Part shown: positions 24,822 to 33,721 of the stretch, in pieces
Layout of the letters: every line of letters starts with the position of its first letter
Numbering within the stretch: position 1 is the first letter of the stretch
Source of the DNA: an uncultured Endomicrobiia bacterium
GTDB taxonomy: Bacteria; Elusimicrobiota; Endomicrobiia; DTEH01
Assembly (NCBI GenBank): GCA_938074745.1
Contig: CALJEJ010000024.1
Coordinates: 1 to 35,510 of the forward strand
Reading direction: 5' to 3'
DNA: 35,510 bases
Program-made: the position numbers and the translations under genes
Notes under the pieces: model-generated
The model's database searches: none
Seen by the model: only the letters and a program-made list of their open reading frames with translations
What the model was told of the DNA's origin: nothing

Positions 24822-25852
24822 AACAAAAAATATTTCTTTTTCTTATAGCAATATCATTCATAGTAGGATTAATTGGCCTTTATAGATATCTTACAATTGG
24901 ACATTCTTTGTTGAACTTAAACAGTGCAGTCCCGTGGGGTTTATGGGTTGCAGTTTATATATGGTTTGTAGGAATCTCTGCTGGTAATTATTTTATTGTG
25001 ATGTTCTGGAATATTATAAAAAACAAGAAGTTGTCTAATCTTACGACCATCAGTGCCATTCTTTCTTTATCTACACTTTCAGCAGGGTTGTTGAGTATTT
25101 TACTTGATCTTGGACATATTGAAAGATTTTATAAGTTATTTATAAGTGTTAATTTTTCCTCTGTTATGGGTTGGATGGGTTTTTTTTATAGTATTTTTAC
25201 TTTCATACTACTTGTTACTCTTGTGTTAAGTTTTATAAAAAAAGATGTAACAACAAAATTTTATGTTGCCGGAATAGTAATCTCATCTCTTGTAATTTTA
25301 GTTGAAAGTATGCTTTTTGCAAGACCTCCAGGTAAACATTGGCATAGTATTATCTTCCCGATACATTTTTTTGTAACTTCCATTCTATCAGGAACAGGTA
25401 TTCTGATGTTTATAGCAGGTTTATTAAAAAAAGATAATACAAGTTTAATAAGTAAAACTCTGTTAGTTTTGCTTATCGTGAACTTAGTTGTTGAAATTAT
25501 TGACATAGTATCAATGGGAACTATCAGTAATTTAAAGATAATCTATTTATTAACTGCTAATCTTATACCTATAATTTTGTTGATTTTAAACATTCATACG
25601 TTAAAAACATTTGTAGGACTTTTTTGTGGAATTGGAGTTTTGGCTACAAAATATGATTCATTAATTACTGCTCAACTAAAACAACCATTTAAAGGTTTTG
25701 AAAATGCTTTTTTTGAACCTGGTTTGGCATTTAGTTATATCCCATCATTTACAGAATGGTTGGTTACTATATTTTTAATAAGTTTTTCCGTTACGTTTTT
25801 TTATGTTTTTTATAAATCAATTACAAGCCTAAGTTCAAAACTGGTAAGATAA
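24818..25852 (+). CDS. NrfD/PsrC-family quinol-interacting membrane anchor
   Basis: A 344-residue membrane protein with about nine hydrophobic helices, NrfD/PsrC/TtrC family. [28 protein letters not shown] near the N-terminus is the typical family start. [15 protein letters not shown] and [17 protein letters not shown] carry charged and histidine residues in the quinol region. It begins at GTG within the preceding stop, with gaggag upstream. It should exchange electrons with the menaquinone pool. Confidence 0.9.
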   Translation: MKQKIFLFLIAISFIVGLIGLYRYLTIGHSLLNLNSAVPWGLWVAVYIWFVGISAGNYFIVMFWNIIKNKKLSNLTTISAILSLSTLSAGLLSILLDLGHIERFYKLFISVNFSSVMGWMGFFYSIFTFILLVTLVLSFIKKDVTTKFYVAGIVISSLVILVESMLFARPPGKHWHSIIFPIHFFVTSILSGTGILMFIAGLLKKDNTSLISKTLLVLLIVNLVVEIIDIVSMGTISNLKIIYLLTANLIPIILLILNIHTLKTFVGLFCGIGVLATKYDSLITAQLKQPFKGFENAFFEPGLAFSYIPSFTEWLVTIFLISFSVTFFYVFYKSITSLSSKLVR

Positions 25853-25854
25853 AA

Positions 25855-28800
25855 ATGAAAGAAGAAAAAAACATTGAAAAGTTCTGTAAGAAAATTATTG
25901 AGTTAAAACTTACCCGAAGAGATTTTCTTAAATCTTCAGTTTTTCTGGGAGGTTCAGCAATTTTATTAAGTGAACTAGAAAAATTGTATGCATTGGTAGA
26001 AAAGGTATCTAAAGATAAACTTACTACGATACAACAGTATGAACTTTCCAAAGCAGAAAATATTTTACATACAGTTTGTCTACAGTGTAATACTGGCTGT
26101 GGTATAAAAGTAAAACTTTTTAATGGTATAGCAGCAAAAATAGACGGTAATCCATATAGTCCATGGACTATGACTCCTCATATCAATTATCAAACACCGC
26201 TTGTAGAATCAACCACAATAGATGCTGCTATTTGTCCAAAAGGGCAAGCAGGAGTGCAAACCGTTTATGACCCATATCGGATTGTAAAAGTACTTAAGAG
26301 AACAGGACCAAGAGGTTCTAATAAATGGAAAACAATTTCTTTTGAACAAGCAATAAATGAGATTGTCAACGGCGGAAAACTTTTCGCTGATATTGGCGAA
26401 GATAGATATATTGAAGGATTTAAAGATATATGGGCATTACGCGATGCAAAAATTTCTAAAGATATGGCAAAAGCAGTAAAAGAAATTCTGGATGAAAAAG
26501 ATAAAGAAAAAAAGAAATCACTTGTTGAAGAGTTTAAAATAAAATTCAAAGAGTATCTTCATACTCTAATTGACCCTGACCATCCAGATTTGGGTCCCAA
26601 AAATAATCAATTTGTTTTTATGTGGGGAAGAATGAAAGCAGGAAGAAGTGATTTTGTTAATCGGTTTGTTAAAGACTCCTTCGGCTCAGTTAATGCTCAT
26701 GGACACACAACTGTATGTCAGGGTTCATTATATTTTGCTGGTAAAGTAATGAGTTATCAATGGGATTATGATGAAAAAGATGCTAAAATGAAATGGACAA
26801 AAGAAAAGAAATTTTACTGGCAGTGTGATACTGCGAATAGCGAATTTATAATCTTTGTTGGCGCATCACCATTTGAAGCGAACTATGGTCCACCTTTAAG
26901 AGTAGGTAAAATCACAGAGAACCTTGTTAATAAAAAACTTAAATTTGTAGTGATTGACCCAAGATTTTCTAAAACAGCAGCGAAAGCAGAAAAATGGATA
27001 CCAATAAAACCAGGAACAGAAGCTGCATTTGCTTTAGGAATGATAAGGTGGATTATTGAAAACAAAAAATATGACAGTAAATATCTTACTAACGCGAATA
27101 AAGCTGCTGCTAAAGAAGATAAAGAACCAACCTGGTGTAACGCTACCTGGCTTGTAAAAATTGAAGATGGAAAACCGGGTAGATTTTTACGTGGGTCTGA
27201 TATTGGCGTTCCTAAAGAAAAAAGAATCTTTAAAGATAAAAAAACTGCTGAAGAAAAACACTATGATTTTGATGCCTTTGTTGTTTTGAAAAATTATAAG
27301 ACAATAACTTTTGATCCAAACGATGAAAATAATCCTGTAGAGGGAGATTTGTTTGTGAATACTGAAGTTAACGGGATTAAAGTAAAAAGTGCATTTCAAA
27401 TTCTCTGGGAAGAAGCAAGCAAAAACACAATAGAAAAATGGGCAAAGATTTGCGGTGTTAAAGCAGATGATATAATTGAATTAGCAAAAGAGTTTACTTC
27501 TCATGGTAAAAAAGCTGCTGCTGATATTCATCGTGGAGTCTCACAGCATACAAACGGTTTCTACAATGTATATGCCTGGTTAACACTTAACCTTTTAATT
27601 GGAAATTATGACTGGAAAGGTGGTATGGTTCAACTTTCTACTTTTAATCATTTAGGTGAAAAAGAAGGTCAGCCTTATAATTTGAAAAAATTGCATCCGG
27701 ATAAAATGACACCGTTCGGTATTGATATAATCCGGCATGGAGAGTATGAGAAATCAACTCTTTTTAAAGGTTATCCAGCAAAAAGGCCATGGTATCCAAT
27801 AGCCAGTGATGTGTATCAAGAAATTATACCTTCAATAGGCGATGCTTATCCTTATCCAGTAAAAATACTTATGATGTATATGGCTGCACCAACATATTCT
27901 CTGCCAGCAGGTAATACAAATATTGATGTCCTTGTTGATACAAAAAAGATACCTTTAGTGATTGCTTGTGATATAACAATAGGAACAAGTTCAATGTATG
28001 CTGATTACATTTTCCCTGACCTTTCTTACCTTGAACGCTGGGAATTTCACGGCTCACATCCATCAGTAACTCAGAAAGTTCAACCTATCCGCCAACCAAC
28101 TATCGCTCCTCTTGTTGAAACAGTCAAAGTGTTTGGTGAAGAAATGCCAATATGTCTTGAATCTGTACTTCTGGCAATTGCTGAAAAACTTGGACTTAAA
28201 GGATTTGGTAAAGATGGATTTGCTGCCGGGATGGATTTTAAAAGGCCAGAAGATTTTTATTTAAAGATGGTTGCCAACGTCGCTTATGGTGAAAAACCTG
28301 AAGGAAAAGATTCTGTTCCAGATGCTGATCTTAAAGAAATGAAAATTTTCTATGAAGCTAGAAGACATCTACCTAAATCTGTTTTTGATCCTGTAAAATG
28401 GGAAAAAGCATGTGGTAGTGAATACTGGAAGAAAGTTGTCTATGTACTTAATCGTGGAGGAAGATTTCAAAATTATGAAGATGCATATGAAGCTGAACAG
28501 GCTAAAAATAAGTATGGTAAACTGATAAATCTTTATTCTGAAAAACTTGCTAAAACAAAAAATTCTATGACGGGAGAGACATTCTCAGGAGTAGCTACTT
28601 TTATTCCAATTACAGATTGTTTAGGTCGTCCTATAGAAGATGAAAAAGAAGGTTATAATTTAAATTTGATAACTTATCGGGAAATATCTCAATGTAAGAC
28701 ACGCACAGCACCAAACTATTGGTTGTTGAGCCTTTTACCAGAAAATTTTATTCTTATAAATTCACAAGATGCAAAAAATCTTGGGTTAAAAGATGGTTCT

Positions 28801-29133
28801 ATAGTCAAGGTAACCTCTGCATCAAACCCTGATGGAATATTAGATTTAAAAAATGGCAGAAAAATTTATATAATTGGTAAAGTCAAAGTAACAGAAGGGA
28901 TTCGTCCTGGTGTAGTAGCTTTTTCACTGGGATATGGTAATTGGGCAACAGGATCAAGTGATTATATTGTGGATGGAAAATTAATAAAAGGAGATTCTCG
29001 TAGAGGAAAAGGAGTTCATTGTAATCCTGTTATGAGGACTGATCCATATTTGAAAAACACTTGTCTTGTTGATTTAGTTGGTGGTAGTGTTTCATTCTAT
29101 GATACTAAGGTTAAACTGACGCCTATAAGTTAA
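25855..29133 (+). CDS. Periplasmic molybdopterin oxidoreductase, large TtrA/SrdA/PsrA-like catalytic subunit
   Basis: Catalytic subunit of a bis-MGD (DMSO-reductase family) enzyme, 1092 residues. A Tat signal is visible (LTRRDFLKSSVFLGG, R21-R22) without an obvious cleavage site. The [4Fe-4S] ligands are C75-x2-C78-x3-C82-x44-C127 (CLQCNTGC, CPKG). The likely Mo ligand is C288 in GHTTVCQGS. The C-terminal cofactor-binding domain includes NFILINSQDAKNLGLKDGS. It is far longer than PsrA/PhsA (about 760) and near TtrA (about 1020). Subunit order and sizes match ttrBCA, and srdBCA selenate reductase has the same order. The substrate (tetrathionate, polysulfide, selenate, arsenate or other) is unresolved. 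Confidence 0.9.
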   Translation: MKEEKNIEKFCKKIIELKLTRRDFLKSSVFLGGSAILLSELEKLYALVEKVSKDKLTTIQQYELSKAENILHTVCLQCNTGCGIKVKLFNGIAAKIDGNPYSPWTMTPHINYQTPLVESTTIDAAICPKGQAGVQTVYDPYRIVKVLKRTGPRGSNKWKTISFEQAINEIVNGGKLFADIGEDRYIEGFKDIWALRDAKISKDMAKAVKEILDEKDKEKKKSLVEEFKIKFKEYLHTLIDPDHPDLGPKNNQFVFMWGRMKAGRSDFVNRFVKDSFGSVNAHGHTTVCQGSLYFAGKVMSYQWDYDEKDAKMKWTKEKKFYWQCDTANSEFIIFVGASPFEANYGPPLRVGKITENLVNKKLKFVVIDPRFSKTAAKAEKWIPIKPGTEAAFALGMIRWIIENKKYDSKYLTNANKAAAKEDKEPTWCNATWLVKIEDGKPGRFLRGSDIGVPKEKRIFKDKKTAEEKHYDFDAFVVLKNYKTITFDPNDENNPVEGDLFVNTEVNGIKVKSAFQILWEEASKNTIEKWAKICGVKADDIIELAKEFTSHGKKAAADIHRGVSQHTNGFYNVYAWLTLNLLIGNYDWKGGMVQLSTFNHLGEKEGQPYNLKKLHPDKMTPFGIDIIRHGEYEKSTLFKGYPAKRPWYPIASDVYQEIIPSIGDAYPYPVKILMMYMAAPTYSLPAGNTNIDVLVDTKKIPLVIACDITIGTSSMYADYIFPDLSYLERWEFHGSHPSVTQKVQPIRQPTIAPLVETVKVFGEEMPICLESVLLAIAEKLGLKGFGKDGFAAGMDFKRPEDFYLKMVANVAYGEKPEGKDSVPDADLKEMKIFYEARRHLPKSVFDPVKWEKACGSEYWKKVVYVLNRGGRFQNYEDAYEAEQAKNKYGKLINLYSEKLAKTKNSMTGETFSGVATFIPITDCLGRPIEDEKEGYNLNLITYREISQCKTRTAPNYWLLSLLPENFILINSQDAKNLGLKDGSIVKVTSASNPDGILDLKNGRKIYIIGKVKVTEGIRPGVVAFSLGYGNWATGSSDYIVDGKLIKGDSRRGKGVHCNPVMRTDPYLKNTCLVDLVGGSVSFYDTKVKLTPIS

Positions 29134-29201
29134 TCTTAAACATAGTGAAAAGAGGATTCCATTTTTCAGTTAACAGAACTTTAATCTTAAGGAGGTAAAA
29201 A

Positions 29202-29387
29202 ATGTTTGGGTTAGGTATGCCAGAACTAATTGTGATTCTTGTTATTGCATTACTTATTTTTGGTGCATCACGTTTGCCTGAAGTTGCAAGAGGGCTCGGT
29301 AAAAGTATTGGCGAGTTCAAAAAAGGTCTAAAAGAATCAGAAGAAGAAATTAAAAAACTTAGCGACGAAGAAAAGAAAAGTGGTTAG
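29202..29387 (+). CDS. tatA: TatA-type twin-arginine translocase subunit
   Basis: A 61-residue TatA/E protein with N-terminal [44 protein letters not shown], the standard short membrane helix, hinge and amphipathic helix. AAGGAGG lies 6 bases before the ATG. Its stop codon TAG is part of the TTAGTGG repeat that follows, so the last residues (KSG) have been set by the repeat. It directly follows the Tat-dependent molybdoenzyme. Confidence 0.93.
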   Translation: MFGLGMPELIVILVIALLIFGASRLPEVARGLGKSIGEFKKGLKESEEEIKKLSDEEKKSG

Positions 29388-29420
29388 TGATTAGTGATTA
29401 GTGGTTAGGTGATTAGGTGG
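29380..29420 (+). repeat. TTAGTGA/TTAGTGG tandem repeat after tatA
   Basis: TGGTTAGTGATTAGTGATTA + GTGGTTAGGTGATTAGGTGG, five or six units of 7-8 bp, from the tatA stop up to the four-helix-bundle start. The complementary strand version flanks the other side of that gene. Confidence 0.88.
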
Positions 29421-29424
29421 AAAG

Positions 29425-29790
29425 ATGAAAGTAAAAAGTTATACCGAACTGTTGGTCTGGCAAAAAAGTATTGAGTTGGTAAAATTAGTATATGCACTAA
29501 CTAAAGATTTCCCAAAAAGGGAAATTTATGGATTAACCAGTCAAATGAGAAGATCTGCTGTATCAATTCCATCAAACATTGCCGAGGGATTTATGAGACA
29601 GCATAAACTGGAGATAATTCAATTTTTATTCATTAGTTTAGGGTCTTGTAGTGAATTACATACACAGTTGGTTATCGCTAAAGAGTTAGGATTTATTTCC
29701 GACGAACAACTTAAACACATAACCACTAACCACTTGTTTTATGTTAGCAAGATGCTAAGAAATCTAATCAAGAGTCTAAAAAAATCATGA
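29425..29790 (+). CDS. Four-helix bundle protein (S23 / Avd-like family)
   Basis: A 121-residue protein with the family signature: YTELLVWQKSIELVKLVYALTKDFPKREIYGLTSQMRRSAVSIPSNIAEGF...FISLGSCSELHTQLVIAKELGFIS. Relatives are encoded in 23S rRNA intervening sequences and, as Avd, in diversity-generating retroelements. They form basic helical bundles that may bind nucleic acid. No rRNA or reverse transcriptase is nearby. It interrupts tatA-tatC and is bracketed by inverted TTAGTGG/CCACTAA repeats, suggesting it came in as a unit. ITTNHL near its end is also repeat-coded. Function is unknown. Confidence 0.9.
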   Translation: MKVKSYTELLVWQKSIELVKLVYALTKDFPKREIYGLTSQMRRSAVSIPSNIAEGFMRQHKLEIIQFLFISLGSCSELHTQLVIAKELGFISDEQLKHITTNHLFYVSKMLRNLIKSLKKS

Positions 29791-30542
29791 TCCACAAATC
29801 ACAAACCACTAACCACGAACAACTAACTACTAACCACGAACCACTCACACTAATTGAGCATCTTGAAGAACTTAGAAGACGAATTATTATTTGTTTAATA
29901 GCAGTTTTTGTCTGTAGTATAGTTTGCTATTTTTATGTAGACAAAATCTTATTTATTTTATCAAGACCAGTTAACAAACTCGTTTTCCTAAAACCTACTG
30001 AAGCATTTTTGACAAAATTGAAATTATCTTTTTACAGTGGATTTTTTGTTTCTATGCCAGTTATAATTTATCAAATATGGAAGTTTGTTAGTCCTGGGTT
30101 GTTGCCTAAAGAAAAACATTATATTTACTGGATTGTCCCAACTTCATACTTGTTGTTTATCACAGGTGTGCTGTTTGCTTTTTTTGCAGTGTTACCTGTT
30201 GGGATAAAATTTTTACTCTCTTATGCTACAGAAAGTATCCAACCATTGATTTCTATTAGTGCATATATATCTTTTGTAATAATTTTTCTATTAGTGTTTG
30301 GTATTGTTTTCCAATTACCACTTATAGTTTTGTTTCTTACAAAATTAGGTGTGATTACTCCAAAATGGTTAGTTACAAACCGTAAATATGCGATATTAGT
30401 TGTTTTTATCTTAGCAGGAATACTTACACCTGGACCGGATGTCTTTTCACAATTTTTAATGGCAATACCAACATTGTTACTTTATGAGTTAAGTATTATA
30501 ATTAGTAAAATAGTCCATAGTCTACAGTCCATAAAAAAATGA
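29787..30542 (+). CDS. tatC: TatC twin-arginine translocase subunit
   Basis: A six-helix membrane protein of 251 residues that recognises Tat signals. LTLIEHLEELRRRIIICLI, PTEAFLTKLKLSFYSGFF, PVIIYQIWKFVSPGLLPKEK and FILAGILTPGPDVFSQ are canonical. The first 20 residues (MIHKSQTTNHEQLTTNHEP) are translated CCACTAA repeat. The only in-frame ATG lies there, overlapping the preceding stop, so the extension is probably real. The C-terminal SKIVHSLQSIKK is coded by GTCCATAG repeat. It should export the 25855 protein with its FeS partner. Confidence 0.93.
   Translation: MIHKSQTTNHEQLTTNHEPLTLIEHLEELRRRIIICLIAVFVCSIVCYFYVDKILFILSRPVNKLVFLKPTEAFLTKLKLSFYSGFFVSMPVIIYQIWKFVSPGLLPKEKHYIYWIVPTSYLLFITGVLFAFFAVLPVGIKFLLSYATESIQPLISISAYISFVIIFLLVFGIVFQLPLIVLFLTKLGVITPKWLVTNRKYAILVVFILAGILTPGPDVFSQFLMAIPTLLLYELSIIISKIVHSLQSIKK
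29790..29850 (+). repeat. CCACTAACCAC repeat encoding the TatC N-terminus
   Basis: CAAACCACTAACCACGAACA + ACTAACTACTAACCACGAACCACTCAC. It is the inverse complement of the repeat after tatA. Confidence 0.88.
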
Positions 30543-30600
30543 TTTACAATGTTGTATATAAAAACTTGTGGTTCGTAGACTATTAACTGTAGACTAATCT
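30510..30600 (+). repeat. GTCCATAG/GTAGACTA repeats at the tatC-mobA junction
   Basis: ATAGTCCATAGTCTACAGTC + CAT covers the end of tatC. GTTCGTAGACTATTAACTGT + AGACTAATCT fills the gap up to the mobA start. Confidence 0.65.
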
Positions 30601-31212
30601 ATGACTGGAATAATTCTTGCAGGTGGTAAAAGTTCACGATTTAACGGAGTTAACAAAGCATTATTAAAAATTGGGAATGAAACAATCATTGAAAATATAA
30701 TAAAAAAATTCAAATTTATCTTTAATGAAATATTGATTGTCACCAACAATCCCTCAGCATTTAACCATTTAACCAATCACAATTTAACCAAACTGGTTAA
30801 GGACATAATACCAGATAAAACTTCCCTCGGTGGTTTATATTCTGGCCTGGTTTATTCAAGTAACCAACATAATTTTGTAGTTGCCTGTGATATGCCTTTT
30901 CTTAATTTGGATTTGATTAAATATATGCTGGAAAATGTAACTGACCAATATGATATAATCATCCCAAGATTAAATAATCGTTCACTACCTAACAATGGAT
31001 ACGAAACATTGCATGCAATATATTCTAAAAATTGTATTACTCCAATTGAAAAACAATTAAAACAAAACAATTTTAAAATTATAGACTTCTTTTCAGAAGT
31101 CAAAGTAAAAGAAATCAGTGAAAATACTATAAGACAATTTGACCCTGAGTTACTTTCATTCTTCAATATCAATACTGAAGATGACTACCAGCAAGCATTA
31201 GAAATTTATTAA
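30601..31212 (+). CDS. mobA: MobA, molybdenum cofactor guanylyltransferase
   Basis: A nucleotidyltransferase of 203 residues that adds GMP to molybdopterin. Motifs are TGIILAGGKSSRFNGVNKALLKIG (GTP binding), SLGGLYSGL and VACDMPFLN with the metal-binding Asp. The stretch FNHLTNHNLTKL (residues about 51-62) looks repeat-coded. It closes the plus-strand maturation run and pairs with mobB at 22411. No Shine-Dalgarno is seen because the leader is made of repeat sequence. Confidence 0.92.
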   Translation: MTGIILAGGKSSRFNGVNKALLKIGNETIIENIIKKFKFIFNEILIVTNNPSAFNHLTNHNLTKLVKDIIPDKTSLGGLYSGLVYSSNQHNFVVACDMPFLNLDLIKYMLENVTDQYDIIIPRLNNRSLPNNGYETLHAIYSKNCITPIEKQLKQNNFKIIDFFSEVKVKEISENTIRQFDPELLSFFNINTEDDYQQALEIY

Positions 31213-31274
31213 AGTAATTCTGTCAATCAACTAGAAGAACTCATCCAAGCACAAATTTTTTAGTCTTATAAAAA

Positions 31275-31301
31275 CTGAAATTTATAAAAGTTAAATTTCA
31301 G
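31275..31301 (-). terminator. Hairpin between the convergent operons
   Basis: CTGAAATTTA (31275-31284) and TAAATTTCAG (31292-31301) form a perfect 10-bp stem with a 7-base loop. On the minus strand it is followed by TTTTAT, so it best serves the minus-strand operon. It overlaps that operon's last stop codon. Confidence 0.5.
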
Positions 31302-32196
31302 GAAATGGAAAGAAAAAATATTGTGAAAGCAAATATCCATCATTAAATCTTAATGCATATAATTTTAACATCTCAACAATTGTAACAAAATCCAATTTAG
31401 AATTTTTATATTTATCTATCAAGTTTAAAAAATTCGTTTTTTCTTGTTTTGAAAGATTTTTAGAAATATGGCCAAACATATGTATTAAAGTGTTGGTTAA
31501 ATTACTCTTTCTAAAAGGAAGTTTTAACAATTCCTTTAAAGTATTTTCATATTCTTTTAGAGTTTCTAGAAAATTTTCTTTTTTATGTTTTGCAAGTAAA
31601 GAACCTAAAATTTTTAGATGTTTCTGCGATATGCTCATAAAAATATACTTATACTTTGTATGAAAATCTATTAAGTTTTTAATATTTGACTTTGAATTTT
31701 TAAATCTCCAAAACATAAAAACTTTTGTTAAAAATTCCCAGAATAAATTTTTATTTCTTAATCTTCCTTCATCAATTATTGGTATATATGACAAATTTTG
31801 TTTTAAAATTTTTGCAAAAACTCCGTATGTTCTGCCATAAACTTTACCATCAACATAAAACTTAGAATTTGCAATACCACAACTTGGAGATTTTGCTTTA
31901 AGTAGTACACCGTGAATTTCATTTTCATACTTCTTTATAATTTTATAAGAAAAATCTTCAAGTTTATATGTAACATCAAGGTTTGTATCTTCTTGAATAA
32001 CTTTTATTTCTTGATTTATTTTATGTAATCTTATAGGTTTTCTTGGTATTCCGAGACCTATCTCTACTTCAGGACAAACGTTTATTAGGTTAAACAAAGG
32101 TTTGATTTTTTCTACGACTTCGTCGTTTGCAGAAGAACCGTTATATCTATATTCTAATCCGTTAAGGCAAGCACTTATAAGAACTGTTGGTTTCAT
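31291..32196 (-). CDS. DUF523 (TudS-like) - DUF1722 fusion, YbgA-like
   Basis: A 301-residue two-domain protein. The N-terminal DUF523 half has three conserved cysteines in ISACLNG, NVCPEV and KAKSPSCG, which in thiouracil desulfidase TudS hold a [4Fe-4S] cluster. RKPIRL is also conserved. The C-terminal DUF1722 half (FHTKYKYIFMSISQKHLKILG...HMFGHISKNLSKQEKTNFL) matches E. coli YbgA. A desulfidase or other Fe-S function is possible by homology, but the fusion's role is unknown. It is the last gene of the minus-strand operon, 10 bases after purC. Confidence 0.87.
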   Translation of the reverse strand: MKPTVLISACLNGLEYRYNGSSANDEVVEKIKPLFNLINVCPEVEIGLGIPRKPIRLHKINQEIKVIQEDTNLDVTYKLEDFSYKIIKKYENEIHGVLLKAKSPSCGIANSKFYVDGKVYGRTYGVFAKILKQNLSYIPIIDEGRLRNKNLFWEFLTKVFMFWRFKNSKSNIKNLIDFHTKYKYIFMSISQKHLKILGSLLAKHKKENFLETLKEYENTLKELLKLPFRKSNLTNTLIHMFGHISKNLSKQEKTNFLNLIDKYKNSKLDFVTIVEMLKLYALRFNDGYLLSQYFFFPFPEI

Positions 32197-32206
32197 AGAA
32201 AAATTT

Positions 32207-33097
32207 TCAAATTTTATTTGCGGTGAGTAAGAAGTATATTTCTTTATATTTTTCAGATGTAGTTTCTATAACTTCTTTAGGTAAATTAGGTCCTGGGTAG
32301 GTTTTGTCCCAACCAGTAGATTCTGTATAATCTCTGACAAATTGTTTATCAAGCGAAGGTTGAGGTTTCCCTTCTACGTATTTTTCTTTAGGCCAGAAAC
32401 GTGAAGAATCCGGAGTTAAAATTTCGTCAATCAGGATAATTTTTTGTGTTTTTTCGTCAAACCCAAACTCAAACTTTGTGTCTGCAATAATGATGTTTCG
32501 TGTTTCAGCATAATCTGCTGCTTTTTTGTATAACTGTATAGATTTTTCTTTTATAAATAAGGCTTTGTCTTCTCCTATAAGTTCAACTGTTTTTTCAAAA
32601 GTTATATTTTCGTCATGGCCAACTTCTGCTTTTGTTGACGGTGTAAATATAGGCTGGGGAAGTTTTGAAGATTCTTTTAATCCTTCGGGAAGTGGTATTC
32701 CACACACACTGCCAAACTTTTGATATTCTTTTAAAGCACTGCCCGATAAATAACCACGAACTATACATTCAATAGGTAAAACTTTAGTTTTTTTTACCAC
32801 CATAGTGCGTAGTTGTAAAATTTCTTTGTGCTTTTTAAATTCTTCAGGTAGAGTGTCAACTCCAAAAGTTATTACATGGTTTTCAATAACATCTTTTAAA
32901 TATTCACACCAGAATTTTGTAAGTTGTGTTAAAACAATACCTTTATAAGGTATAGGGTCGGGTAATACAACATCAAAAACTGAGATTCTGTCTGTTGCAA
33001 CTATTACAAGTTTATCGCCGAAGTCAAAAATATCTCTTACTTTACCTTGTTTTTGCGGATTTAAACCTAACTCTTTTGTTGATATTAAAGGTTGCAT
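32207..33097 (-). CDS. purC: Phosphoribosylaminoimidazole-succinocarboxamide synthase
   Basis: SAICAR synthetase of purine synthesis, 296 residues, the longer (yeast-like) form rather than the 240-residue form. GKVRDIFDFGDKLVIVATDRISVFDVVLPDPIPYKG at the N-terminus, VLPIECIVRGYLSGSALKEY and DTKFEFGF...LIDEILTPDSSRFWP are hallmark stretches. It sits 15 bases downstream of mpg on the minus strand. Nothing in it looks truncated, and no repeat insertion was seen. Confidence 0.95.
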   Translation of the reverse strand: MQPLISTKELGLNPQKQGKVRDIFDFGDKLVIVATDRISVFDVVLPDPIPYKGIVLTQLTKFWCEYLKDVIENHVITFGVDTLPEEFKKHKEILQLRTMVVKKTKVLPIECIVRGYLSGSALKEYQKFGSVCGIPLPEGLKESSKLPQPIFTPSTKAEVGHDENITFEKTVELIGEDKALFIKEKSIQLYKKAADYAETRNIIIADTKFEFGFDEKTQKIILIDEILTPDSSRFWPKEKYVEGKPQPSLDKQFVRDYTESTGWDKTYPGPNLPKEVIETTSEKYKEIYFLLTANKI

Positions 33098-33112
33098 TTT
33101 TAGTTTTCCTTT

Positions 33113-33721
33113 CTATTTTGATACAAACTTTGAATTTTTTATTACAAACCTCCAAAGCCAATTTTTAGATTTTGTTGCATAATCAATATTTATTCTTGGC
33201 GTTTTTAAAATTTCTGATTTTTTAATTTTTTCCCCCTCGGTGAGATAAAGTTCAGAATTTACATCCAACATATTTATCCCATTTAGAGATTTATCAATTT
33301 TTAGTGCTTTACATACTTTCCCAGGACCGTTTAAAAGTTTAGTAATATCAAAATTTTTATTTTTGTTTAAATTTTTTAATATCAGTTCTATTCCTTCAAC
33401 AGGTTCACATGCGCGAATTAAAATCCCGCCAGCTTGATTCGGTCTATGACAAACAATGTTTAAACAGTAGGTTTTAATATGAACAGAATAAATATACGCA
33501 TGGCCAACTTCACTAAATAAACCTTCCGTACGTTTTGTTCTACCGAAACGTCCTACATGACATGCATCATCTTCTTTTCCGCCGTATGCTTCTGTTTCAA
33601 CAATTTTTGCTACAATTTTACCTTCAGGTAATCTTCTTACGAGATATTTACCTAAAATTGATGCTGCTGCATGTTTAGGATGAGAAGTAAATAGGTTATA
33701 TAAAACTTTGTTTTTTACCAT
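33113..33721 (-). CDS. mpg: DNA-3-methyladenine glycosylase (AAG/Mpg family)
   Basis: A base-excision repair glycosylase removing alkylated purines, 202 residues. Motifs are AASILGKYLVRR, the catalytic Glu in KIVETEAYGG, DDACHVGRFGRTKRTEGLFSEVGHAYIYSVH, PNQAGGILIRACEP and LLNGPGKVCKAL. The ATG overlaps the end of the preceding outer-membrane gene (ATGGTAA), which shows translational coupling. Ordinary family member. Confidence 0.93.
   Translation of the reverse strand: MVKNKVLYNLFTSHPKHAAASILGKYLVRRLPEGKIVAKIVETEAYGGKEDDACHVGRFGRTKRTEGLFSEVGHAYIYSVHIKTYCLNIVCHRPNQAGGILIRACEPVEGIELILKNLNKNKNFDITKLLNGPGKVCKALKIDKSLNGINMLDVNSELYLTEGEKIKKSEILKTPRINIDYATKSKNWLWRFVIKNSKFVSK

Noticed and set aside
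26153-26175. GTCCATGGACTATG inside the Mo subunit as a repeat insertion
   Set aside because: It matches the GTCCA family by eye, but the encoded NPYSPWTM lies in a region that may be naturally conserved, so an insertion is not supported.
29425-29790. 23S rRNA intervening sequence
   Set aside because: The protein family is the same, but no rRNA sequence flanks it; the neighbours are tat genes.
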